This document shows, one piece after another, positions 5,645 through 11,996 of a stretch of DNA of 14,295 bases. The stretch spans positions 1-14,295 of the forward strand of contig JALUUA010000079.1 in the NCBI GenBank assembly GCA_027021605.1. The letters are read 5' to 3'. The notes under the pieces were generated by a model, which was not told where the DNA came from, searched no databases, and was given only the letters and a program-made list of their open reading frames with translations. The position numbers were made by a program, and so were the translations under genes. Each line of letters begins with the position of its first letter. Position 1 is the stretch's first letter. This stretch comes from Candidatus Bipolaricaulota bacterium (GTDB lineage Bacteria; Bipolaricaulota; Bipolaricaulia; RBG-16-55-9).

Positions 5645-6976
5645 ATGCTCCGCGCGCTGGGGCTGCACCGCCGCGAGCTGCGCGCCTGGGCCCTCTACGA
5701 CTGGGCCAACTCGGCGTTCGCCACCACCGTGATGGCCGCGGTGCTCCCCATCTTCTACGCCGACGTGGCCGCCGCTCCCCTCCCCGAGCACCTGCGGACG
5801 GCCTACTGGGGCTACACCACCGCGGCGGCGTTGCTGCTCACGGCGCTGCTCGCCCCCGTGCTGGGGGCCGTGGCCGACCAACGGGGCGCCAAGAAGCGCT
5901 TCCTCGCCTTCTTTGCGGGGATGGGCATCGCCGCGACGGCCCTGCTGGGCGCGGCGGGGGAAGGGACCTGGCTCTACGTCTCCCTCGTGTTCGTCGCGGC
6001 GAACGTGGGCTTTGCCGCGGCCAACGTCTTCTACGACGCGCTGCTCCCGCACATCGCCCGCCCTTCAGAGCTACATCGCGTCTCGACGGCGGGCTTTGCG
6101 CTGGGGTACGTGGGCGGCGGGCTCCTCTTAGCGCTTAATCTCTTATGGATCCTAAAGCCCGGGTGGTTCGGCCTGCCGGACGCCCGGACCGCAGCGCGCC
6201 TGGCGTTCGGGAGCGTGGCGCTGTGGTGGGCCCTCTTCTCGATCCCCCTCTTTCGGGGGGTGCCCGAGCCCGCCCGCCCTCCCACGCGCCGCCCAGGCCC
6301 CGGGGGCGCGTTCCCCACGGGGGTCCTGCGCGAGGGCTTCGGTCGCCTTGCGAAGACGTTTCGCGAGGTCCGGCGCTATCGGCAGGCGTTTCTGTTCCTA
6401 ATCGCGTTTTGGCTCTACAGCGACGGGATCGGGACGATCATCAAGATGGCCGCGATCTACGGGCGGGAGATCGGCATCGGCCCCACCGACCTCCTCGGGG
6501 CCCTGCTGCTGGTGCAGTTCGTGGGGATCCCCTGCACGTTCGCGTTCGGGGCCCTGGCGGATCGCCTGGGGGCTAAGGGCGGGCTCTACGTCGCGTTGGG
6601 GGTGTACACGGCCATCGCGGTGTTGGGGTTCTTCATGACGGAGGGCTGGCACTTCTGGGCCCTGGCGGGGGCGGTGGGGACGGTCCAGGGCGGGGCCCAA
6701 GCGCTGAGCCGTTCGCTCTACGCCTCGCTCATTCCCCCCGAAAAGTCGGCGGAGTTCTTCGCGTTCTACAGTGTAAGCGGAAAGTTCGCGGGGGTCGTGG
6801 GCCCGGCGCTCTTCGGGGCGATCTCGCAGCTTGCGGGCGGAAGCCGCTTGAGCATCCTGTCGCTCATCGTCTTCTTCGCCTTGGGGTGGCTTTTGGTAAG
6901 CCGCGTGGACCTCGAGGAGGGGCGGCGCGCCGCCCTCGCGGGGGCGGGAGGAGGAACCCATGACATCGAAGATTGA
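5645..6976 (+). CDS. MFS transporter, UMF1/Atg22-like family
   Basis: 443 residues with about 12 hydrophobic segments. The N-terminus RAWALYDWANSAFATTVM (YDWANSAF at 18-25) is the hallmark of the UMF1 family, which includes fungal vacuolar amino-acid effluxer Atg22. LGAVADQRGAKKR is the first intracellular loop, and a charged central loop runs about residues 205-250. The second half repeats the pattern with FGALADRLGAKGG and TVQGGAQALSRSLYASLIPPE. It probably moves small metabolites across the inner membrane; the substrate is unknown for bacterial members. It starts three bases after the lipoprotein stop without an SD, so translational coupling is likely. It overlaps the HAD gene by 17 bp. 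Confidence 0.9.
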   Translation: MLRALGLHRRELRAWALYDWANSAFATTVMAAVLPIFYADVAAAPLPEHLRTAYWGYTTAAALLLTALLAPVLGAVADQRGAKKRFLAFFAGMGIAATALLGAAGEGTWLYVSLVFVAANVGFAAANVFYDALLPHIARPSELHRVSTAGFALGYVGGGLLLALNLLWILKPGWFGLPDARTAARLAFGSVALWWALFSIPLFRGVPEPARPPTRRPGPGGAFPTGVLREGFGRLAKTFREVRRYRQAFLFLIAFWLYSDGIGTIIKMAAIYGREIGIGPTDLLGALLLVQFVGIPCTFAFGALADRLGAKGGLYVALGVYTAIAVLGFFMTEGWHFWALAGAVGTVQGGAQALSRSLYASLIPPEKSAEFFAFYSVSGKFAGVVGPALFGAISQLAGGSRLSILSLIVFFALGWLLVSRVDLEEGRRAALAGAGGGTHDIED

Positions 6977-7757
6977 CGGGAAACGGTATCGGGCCTTCCT
7001 CGTCGACCTCGACGGGGTGCTGGTGCGGGGCTCGGAGCCCCTCCCGGGCGCGCCGGAGGCCCTGCGAACGCTTCAAGAGCGGGGTCAGGTAGTCGTGTTC
7101 TCCAACAACTCCACGCGCTCCCGCCGCGCCTTCGCCGAGCGGCTTCGGGCTATGGGATTCCCCGTGCGCCCGGAGGAGATCGTAAACAGCGCCTTCGTGG
7201 TGGCCCAATATCTACGGGAGCGCTCCGGCCCGGCGCGGGTGTACGCGATCGGGGAGGAGGGGCTGCGCGAGGAGCTGGAGGCCGCCGGACATACCCTAAC
7301 ACCGCCCGAGGAAGCGGAGTACGTCGTAGTGGGGCTCGATCGGCGATTTCGCTATGAGCAGCTCGCAGAGGCGCTGCGGGCCCTCCTCCGGGGTGCCGTC
7401 TTCGTCGCGGCGAACGCCGACCCCGTCTTCCCCACGGCTCAGGGCTTGATTCCGGGGGCGGGCGCGCTGGTGGGAGCCCTGCAGGGCATGGGCTATCCGC
7501 CCCAGGAGATCGTGGGCAAGCCCTCCCCGATCGCGTTCCGGGTCGCGCTCAAAGCCACCGGGGTCGCGAGCCCCCGGGAGTGCCTCATGATCGGCGACCG
7601 GCTCGATACGGACGTCGAGGGGGCGCGGCGCGCGGGGATGGATTCCGCCTTGGTGCTCACGGGCGTACTCCGGCCCGAGGACCTCGAGGGGAGCGAGATC
7701 AAGCCCACGTTCGTCGCCGAGAGCCTCGCCGCCCTCGCCCGCGCGATCCGCTCTTGA
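6960..7757 (+). CDS. HAD-superfamily hydrolase, subfamily IIA (NagD / 4-nitrophenylphosphatase-like)
   Basis: 265 residues, from ATG 6960 preceded by GGGAGGAGG. All HAD motifs are present: nucleophile and acid in DLDGVL (D16, D18), motif II SNNST (48-52), the conserved Lys in GKPSP (K187), and motif IV GDRLDTD (D213, D218). The C2-type cap between motifs II and III contains the NADP.FP..QGLIPGAGALV segment typical of NagD/PGP phosphatases. It should be a cytoplasmic, Mg-dependent phosphatase of small phosphorylated metabolites (nucleotides or 2-phosphoglycolate-like compounds); the exact substrate cannot be set. It is the last gene of the lipoprotein-MFS-HAD operon. Its stop codon sits inside the -35 of the paa promoter. 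Confidence 0.92.
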   Translation: MTSKIDGKRYRAFLVDLDGVLVRGSEPLPGAPEALRTLQERGQVVVFSNNSTRSRRAFAERLRAMGFPVRPEEIVNSAFVVAQYLRERSGPARVYAIGEEGLREELEAAGHTLTPPEEAEYVVVGLDRRFRYEQLAEALRALLRGAVFVAANADPVFPTAQGLIPGAGALVGALQGMGYPPQEIVGKPSPIAFRVALKATGVASPRECLMIGDRLDTDVEGARRAGMDSALVLTGVLRPEDLEGSEIKPTFVAESLAALARAIRS

Positions 7758-7783
7758 CTCCCATTTGCAGGAGGGACTAGAAT
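7754..7783 (+). promoter_or_regulatory. Sigma-70-type promoter of the paa cluster
   Basis: TTGACT (7754-7759), 18 bp, TAGAAT (7778-7783). The -35 overlaps the TGA stop of the upstream HAD gene. Predicted start near 7790, leaving a leader of about 57 nt before paaA with a purine-rich SD. The ten bases CTAGAATGGC (7777-7786) recur at the promoter of the convergent M24 gene. Confidence 0.75.
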
Positions 7784-7846
7784 GGCTCCGCGATCCCACG
7801 GAACGGCACAGGGCACACAACAGGACATACAAGGGAGGGACAGGAG

Positions 7847-8803
7847 ATGCCCCTCACGGAGGAAGCGTTAAAAGAAAGGATTCGTCAAGGCTACCTCGTC
7901 GAGAGCCCCGAGGAGATGACCGAGGGGTACAAGAAGGCCCTCATTCAGATCTTATTGGTGCAGGCGGACACGGAGCTGATGAGCGCGCCTGCGTACTACA
8001 TGGCCGCCTGCAAGGCCCCCTCGCTCAACACGCGGCTCTCGGCGTACGCCATCATCCAGGACGAGCTGGGCCACGCCCACATCACCTTTCGGTTGCTAGA
8101 AGACCTCGGGCTCGATAAAGAGTATCTCATCTTTGGCCGCAAGCCCCACGAGTTCAAGAACCCCTACGGCTTCGATCAACCCTTGGAGACGTGGGTGGAG
8201 CTGGTGGTGGCCAACGCCTTCTTCGACCGGGCGGGCATCGTGCTGCTGAGCGACCCCTTCCAGAACACGAGCTACGGCCCCTGGAAGCGGGCGCTCGCGA
8301 AAGTCGATAAAGAAGAGCTCTTTCATTTGAGGCATGGGGAGGTCTGGATGCGGCGCCTCTGCCAGGCCGGGGGCAAGGTCAAGGAGGAGGTCCAGCGGGC
8401 CGTCGACTGGATGTTCCCCATGGGCGTCGAGTGGTTCGGGATGCCGGATCACCTCAAGCGCCATACCGCCCAGCTCGAGTACAAGCTCAAGGGCAAGACG
8501 AACGACCAGTTGCGTCAGGAGTGGCTGAGCGCCGTGGTGCCCCTCTGCGAAGAATGCGGGATCAAAGTCCCGGCCCACTACGACGAGGAGCAGGGGCAAT
8601 TCGTGTTGGACTACCCCCTCCCCTGCGACTACGACCCGGAAAGGAAGGAGTGGCTGTTCGATAAGCCCATCACCTGGGATCAGGTCTTCGAGCGCTGGAA
8701 GCGGCGCGGGCCGTACAACGAGTACTACGTCAACCTGCTCCAGCAGCAATACAAGCGCTTTTCTGCGCTTTTTAACGGGAACGGAACGGCCCACGGATCG
8801 TAG
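7847..8803 (+). CDS. paaA: Phenylacetyl-CoA 1,2-epoxidase catalytic subunit PaaA
   Basis: 318 residues, start ATG 7847 behind AAGGGAGGGACAGGAG. PaaA is the diiron oxygenase subunit that, with PaaC, converts phenylacetyl-CoA to the 1,2-epoxide using O2. The four-helix-bundle ligand set is complete: E43 (ADTELMSAPAYY), E73-x-x-H76 (DELGHAH), D127 (NAFFDRAG) and E157-x-x-H160 (EELFHLRHGE). The spacing matches PaaA from well-studied bacteria. The C-terminal part has ..WDQVFERWKRRGPYNEYYVN, a PaaA-typical tail. It is the first gene of a co-directional cluster with its own promoter; paaD follows after 14 bp. Adaptor PaaB and structural PaaC are both present, but no reductase gene lies in the window. 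Confidence 0.95.
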   Translation: MPLTEEALKERIRQGYLVESPEEMTEGYKKALIQILLVQADTELMSAPAYYMAACKAPSLNTRLSAYAIIQDELGHAHITFRLLEDLGLDKEYLIFGRKPHEFKNPYGFDQPLETWVELVVANAFFDRAGIVLLSDPFQNTSYGPWKRALAKVDKEELFHLRHGEVWMRRLCQAGGKVKEEVQRAVDWMFPMGVEWFGMPDHLKRHTAQLEYKLKGKTNDQLRQEWLSAVVPLCEECGIKVPAHYDEEQGQFVLDYPLPCDYDPERKEWLFDKPITWDQVFERWKRRGPYNEYYVNLLQQQYKRFSALFNGNGTAHGS

Positions 8804-8817
8804 GATCGAACGGGATC

Positions 8818-9168
8818 ATGCGCGCTTCAAGCCCAAGCCCAAGCGAAAGCGGAAGGCTCTCGGAGGCGGTCGTCTGGGAGGCCCTCAAGGACGTAAACGA
8901 CCCGGAGATGCCCATCAGCCTCGTGGACATGGGCATGGTCTACGGGGTCTCCGTGGACCCCGAGGCGCGGGCCGTTCGGGTCGAGCTGGGGCTTACGGCC
9001 ACGGCCTGCCCGGCGATGGACTTCATCCGCGAGGACGTCACCCGGCGCTTACAACGAGAAGGGTTTCAGCGCGTGGAGATCGAGTGGGTCTGGGACCCCC
9101 CCTGGACCAAGGACCGCATCAGCGAGGAGGGACGGCTCCTTCTGGCCTGCTGGGGGATCAGCGTCTGA
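8818..9168 (+). CDS. paaD: PaaD, MIP18/DUF59 domain only (short form)
   Basis: 116 residues. The MIP18-family core is clear: WEALKDVNDPEMP (DPE at 28-30), SLVDMGMVYGVSVDP, and LTATACPAMDFI with the conserved Cys64. It ends in the PaaD-type segment DPPWTKDRISEEGRLLLACWGI. PaaD is needed for a functional epoxidase and is thought to help iron-sulfur or metal-site maturation. Full-length PaaD carries a C-terminal zinc ribbon; this protein stops before it, and a matching ribbon is encoded separately at 10303-10509. The first 13 residues (RASSPSPSESG) are low complexity, from an imperfect AAGCCC tandem repeat. The SD is weak; the gene is 14 bp after paaA. Confidence 0.92.
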   Translation: MRASSPSPSESGRLSEAVVWEALKDVNDPEMPISLVDMGMVYGVSVDPEARAVRVELGLTATACPAMDFIREDVTRRLQREGFQRVEIEWVWDPPWTKDRISEEGRLLLACWGISV

Positions 9169-9240
9169 GCTTTGCCCCTCCGAAGGACAAAGCGGGAGAC
9201 GAGAAGAGGGAAAAGCGGGAGGAAAAAAGAAGAAGAGGTG
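9169..9240 (+). other. paaD-paaB intercistronic hairpin and polypurine tract
   Basis: Immediately after the paaD stop, GCTTTG (9169-9174) pairs with CAAAGC (9188-9193), with an inner TCC-GAA-GGA stem. A run of about 47 bases (9194-9240) follows that is almost entirely purine, broken by only a few pyrimidines, and ends in the SD GAGGTGA of paaB. No U-tract follows, so it is not a terminator. It may be an RNA-processing or translation-enhancing leader; this is inference. Confidence 0.4.
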
Positions 9241-9248
9241 ACCCCAGG

Positions 9249-9461
9249 ATGAAGTTCGGCGAGATCTACGAGATCTTCGCGCGCCAGCGGCGGGTGGACC
9301 CGCTGCAGCACATCGGCAGCGTCGTTGCACCCAACGAGGACCTGGCGGCGGCGTACGCGCGCTCCATCTACAACGAGGAGCCGTGGATCGAGATGCGGGT
9401 GGTGGCCCGCAGGCACTTGATCCCGGCCATCGACCTTGCGACCACAAGGAGCCCGGCATGA
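9249..9461 (+). CDS. paaB: Phenylacetyl-CoA epoxidase subunit PaaB
   Basis: 70 residues from ATG 9249 with SD GAGGTGA. The PaaB core is recognisable: YEIFARQRRVDPLQHIGSVV matches the family pattern YEVFxRxxxGxxHxHVGSLxAP, followed by APNEDLAAAYARSIYNEE and a short strand IEMRVVARRHL. PaaB is a small adaptor that bridges PaaAC dimers in the epoxidase complex. Family members are usually about 90-100 residues, so this one is short at the C-terminus. It overlaps paaC by four bases (ATGA), so the two are probably translationally coupled. Confidence 0.9.
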   Translation: MKFGEIYEIFARQRRVDPLQHIGSVVAPNEDLAAAYARSIYNEEPWIEMRVVARRHLIPAIDLATTRSPA

Positions 9462-10300
9462 GCCAGCGCGAGTTCCAAAACCCCACGGAGCTGGACGAGC
9501 GCACGCGACAGGCGGTCTACGACCTCTTCCTGGTGCTGGCCGACACGAAGCACCTCTTGGGGCTGCGCTACGGGGAGTGGCTCGGCGCGCCCGCGATCGA
9601 GGCCTCCATCGCGTCCGTGGCGATGGCCCAGGACGAGTTCGGCCACGCCCGGCTCTTCTACGGGCTCCTCGGGGACTTCCACCAAGCGGGGGTCCCCGAG
9701 CGGGAGGAGAAGCCCGAGGAGTACCGCAACTTCGAGGGGCTGGATCGGGCCTGGGAGTCGTGGCTCGACTTCATCGCGGCCAACGTGTTGGTGGACGGGG
9801 CGCTCTCCGTGCAGATCGAAGCCCTCCGGGGTTCGAGCTACGTGCCCGTCCGGCGGATGGTGGCCAAGATCGTCCAGGAGGAGCGCTTCCACCAGCAGCA
9901 CGCCCGGGGGTGGCTCCTGCGCGTGGCCCGCGAGGGGGCAAAGCCCAAGGCCGAGCTGGAGAAGGCGCTCAAGCGCATCTGGGAGCCCGTGCTGCTGTGG
10001 CTGGGCCGCCCCGGCTCGGAACACGAGCGGGCCCTGGTGAGCGCGGGCATCCAGGACACGGACGGCGAGGGGCTGCGGACGCGGCTGATCGAGCGCTTGG
10101 GGCCCCTTCTCGTCGAGGAAGCGGGCCTCGATCTTCCCCTCTCCAACGACGCCATCACGGGGCAGTGGGTGCTGGGGACGGCCCTCTCGTGGGAGGGCTT
10201 CGACGACGCGTTCCGCCGCCGCTCGCGCACGGGGCCCGATCCCGAGACCTTCCGTCAGATCGAGTCCTTCCTGGGCCACGCGTACCCGGTGGGGAGCTGA
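9458..10300 (+). CDS. paaC: Phenylacetyl-CoA epoxidase subunit PaaC
   Basis: 280 residues; ATG 9458 overlaps the paaB stop and has AAGGAG upstream. PaaC is a ferritin-like partner of PaaA, usually considered structural because its metal ligands have decayed. Landmarks are LADTKHLLGLRYGEWLGAPAIE (RYGEW is PaaC-like), AMAQDEFGHARLFY, AANVLVDGALSV and EERFHQQHARGWLLR. Aligned with PaaA next door, five of six diiron ligands are kept (E60, H63, D113, E142, H145); the first Glu is replaced by K31. That is more than I would expect from the Escherichia coli protein, where the second helix reads GLDLLGQAR. The C-terminus SFLGHAYPVGS leads directly into the zinc-ribbon gene, two bases on. Confidence 0.93.
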   Translation: MSQREFQNPTELDERTRQAVYDLFLVLADTKHLLGLRYGEWLGAPAIEASIASVAMAQDEFGHARLFYGLLGDFHQAGVPEREEKPEEYRNFEGLDRAWESWLDFIAANVLVDGALSVQIEALRGSSYVPVRRMVAKIVQEERFHQQHARGWLLRVAREGAKPKAELEKALKRIWEPVLLWLGRPGSEHERALVSAGIQDTDGEGLRTRLIERLGPLLVEEAGLDLPLSNDAITGQWVLGTALSWEGFDDAFRRRSRTGPDPETFRQIESFLGHAYPVGS

Positions 10301-10302
10301 CC

Positions 10303-10509
10303 ATGGGCCGCCCCGAACGCCGCCCGCGGGACGAGCGGGCTGCCGCTGCAGATACAGACCCACAAGGGGCCGACGGCCGGGTGCGCTGTCCCTTCTGCGG
10401 CTCCCATGAGACCGAGCTGTACTCGCTCTTCGGCTCCCAGCTCTCGACGTCGCAGTATTACTGCCGCCGGTGCCGGGTGGCGTTTGAGGCGCTCAAGTGG
10501 GAATCGTAA
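10303..10509 (+). CDS. Stand-alone PaaD-type zinc ribbon protein
   Basis: 68 residues, SD GGGGAG before ATG 10303, two bases after the paaC stop. A polar N-terminal tail of about 25 residues leads to RCPFCGSHETELYSLFGS and YYCRRCRVAFEALKW. The four cysteines C29, C32, C54 and C57 form a CxxC-x21-CxxC zinc ribbon. Spacing and wording match the C-terminal domain of full-length PaaD (CPRC...FGST...YRC..C.EPFDYFK), so this is the detached second half of PaaD. A Cys found in the canonical FGSTAC turn is missing here. It presumably works with the MIP18-domain protein at 8818-9168. Its 3' end overlaps the convergent M24 gene by 17 bp. Confidence 0.88.
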   Translation: MGRPERRPRDERAAAADTDPQGADGRVRCPFCGSHETELYSLFGSQLSTSQYYCRRCRVAFEALKWES

Positions 10510-11695
10510 GGCTCTCCAGATCCCGCGGGTAGAACGTGATGATCTCGATTCCCGTCTCCGTGACCACCACGGTGTCGGAGTGGCGGAACCCGCCGACCTC
10601 GGGGTCGTAGAGCCCCGGCTCGACGGTGAAGACCATCCCCGGCCGGATCTCGGTGTTGTCGCCCGTGTCCAAAAAGGGCCCCTCGTGGTAGCGAAGCCCA
10701 ATCGCGTGGCCCGTGTGGTGGCGCCAGTACCCCATCAGATCGTGCTTCTCGTAGTACCGGCGCACGGCGCGGTCCACGTCGGCACAGAGGGCCCCCGGCT
10801 TTATGGCCTCAAAGGCCGTCTCCTGGAGGGCGAGCATGTGCGCGAACAGCTCCTTCTGGCGGGGCGTGGGCTCCCCCACGATCATCGTGCGCTCGAGCTC
10901 GGCGTGGTAGCCCCACACGGGGGCGCTCGCGCCGGTGACCAGCACGTCGCCGGGTTGGAACTGAATATTTTGGGCCATCGCGTGCGGGATGGCGGAGCTC
11001 CGCCCGATCTGCCCCCGGTAGCCCGCCCGCGCCCCCGAGAACCATGGGCTCTGCGCCCGGTAGATGGGCCCGATGGCGTCGAGCATCGCCAACGTGGCCT
11101 CCGCGCTCGCCCGCAGGCTCACCTCCGTCTCGGTGGCCCCCACGCGGGTGTAGCGCTGCAGCAGCATGTGGGCCAAGTTCGCCCACTTGGCGCTCTCCCG
11201 CAGGCACGCGATCTCGGCGGGGCTTTTGATCGTCATCTGCTCTTCGACGAACGCTCGAAGGTTCCGAACGCGGGCGCCCAGAAGCTCGCTCAGAGAGGGC
11301 CCGCGGTAGCCCAGGATCCAGGGGTAGCCGTCGGAGTCCGCCCCTAAGGGGTCTCTAATACCCATCTCTTGCAGGGCGTCCTTCAGGAGTTCCATGGGGT
11401 GGGGGCTGTCGGGGTACTCTTGGTAGTGCACCACGCGATCCACCCGGGCGTTCGCCTTCGCGTGTTCCAGTTCAAGACGGGGGACGAACAACGTCGTCTC
11501 ACCCCGGGCGTTCATCAGAAGGGCGATGGGCCGCTCCGTGGGGATGAACGCAAAGCCCGTGTAATACAGAACGTACGACGCGTCGAAGAGGACCGCGCCC
11601 GAAAGCCCCTCCCGCTCGAGGTGCTCTTGTAGCCTCTGCGCGCGCCCTCGCAGCTCCTCGTTCGAGATCCGAAGGGATGTGGGGGTAACTGCCAT
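10493..11695 (-). CDS. Creatinase/Xaa-Pro-peptidase-like M24-family protein with altered metal site
   Basis: 400 residues, ATG 11695 with AAAGGAGG 12 nt upstream. An N-terminal creatinase-type domain (about 10-150) precedes the pita-bread domain (about 155-400). Retained residues are H238 (SAIPH), H330 in HHTGHAIGL, H337 in HEGP, and E359 in FTVEPGLY. The usual metal ligands Asp, Asp and the last Glu are not there: the matching sites read VTGASAPV, YHAELERT (E266/E268) and GFRHSD (S373). This looks more like creatinase-type members, which hydrolyse C-N bonds without metal, than a true aminopeptidase. The substrate is unknown. The gene is monocistronic in view, convergent with and overlapping the paa cluster, and divergent from the dockerin protein gene. 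Confidence 0.88.
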   Translation of the reverse strand: MAVTPTSLRISNEELRGRAQRLQEHLEREGLSGAVLFDASYVLYYTGFAFIPTERPIALLMNARGETTLFVPRLELEHAKANARVDRVVHYQEYPDSPHPMELLKDALQEMGIRDPLGADSDGYPWILGYRGPSLSELLGARVRNLRAFVEEQMTIKSPAEIACLRESAKWANLAHMLLQRYTRVGATETEVSLRASAEATLAMLDAIGPIYRAQSPWFSGARAGYRGQIGRSSAIPHAMAQNIQFQPGDVLVTGASAPVWGYHAELERTMIVGEPTPRQKELFAHMLALQETAFEAIKPGALCADVDRAVRRYYEKHDLMGYWRHHTGHAIGLRYHEGPFLDTGDNTEIRPGMVFTVEPGLYDPEVGGFRHSDTVVVTETGIEIITFYPRDLESLTIPT

Positions 11696-11753
11696 CGTCC
11701 GTCTCCGCCTCCTTTGGGAAGCTCCCTAAAGCTCTAGAGGATTCCTCGCGGCC

Positions 11754-11762
11754 ATTCTAGCA
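11754..11762 (-). promoter_or_regulatory. Extended -10 promoter of the M24 gene
   Basis: On the minus strand TGC-TAGAAT (complement of 11754-11762) is an extended -10 with no good -35 at the usual distance. The predicted start is near 11747, giving a leader of about 50 nt ending in AAAGGAGG. CTAGAATGGC here is identical to bases 7777-7786 of the paa promoter. Confidence 0.5.
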
Positions 11763-11792
11763 CAGACCCGGTCCGCGCGCTGCGTTGCCCTC

Positions 11793-11821
11793 TTGACGCA
11801 TGGGAGAAATTATGCTAGGCT
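11793..11821 (+). promoter_or_regulatory. Candidate promoter of the dockerin/cohesin gene; rest of the 11696-11996 gap
   Basis: TTGACG (11793-11798), 17 bp, TAGGCT (11816-11821). TATGCT at 11811-11816 is a better -10 by sequence but is only 12 bp from that -35. The start would be near 11828, leaving a long leader of about 170 nt. The 301-bp gap between the divergent genes otherwise contains the M24 promoter, a hairpin at 11847-11891, and a GC-rich stretch to the SD AAGGAGG (11980-11986). I see no small gene in it. Confidence 0.45.
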
Positions 11822-11846
11822 CTTTTTGAGAACGCGGATCGTTCCT

Positions 11847-11891
11847 ATCGCGCTCTCGCCGTAGGGTCTATCAAAACGAAACGAGCGCGAT
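11847..11891 (+). other. Hairpin in the leader of the dockerin/cohesin gene
   Basis: ATCGCGCTC (11847-11855) and its exact complement GAGCGCGAT (11883-11891) flank a 27-nt AT-richer loop. The 9-bp GC-rich stem could form in the long 5' leader or mark paired protein-binding half-sites. No known riboswitch core is recognised. Confidence 0.4.
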
Positions 11892-11996
11892 GCAGGGCGG
11901 GGGCTGACTTCTTCCGGAGCCCGCAGGAGCCCGCCGATCGCTTCGCTTGAGGCCCGTCTCCTCCCCGCTTGCGCTACCCAAGGAGGTTGGTCTTTG

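Noticed and set aside
9436..10509. A 357-codon plus-strand frame across paaC and the start of the zinc-ribbon gene
   Set aside because: It is out of frame with paaC and gives an Arg/Ala/Gly-rich product; only its last part is real, as the zinc ribbon starting at ATG 10303.
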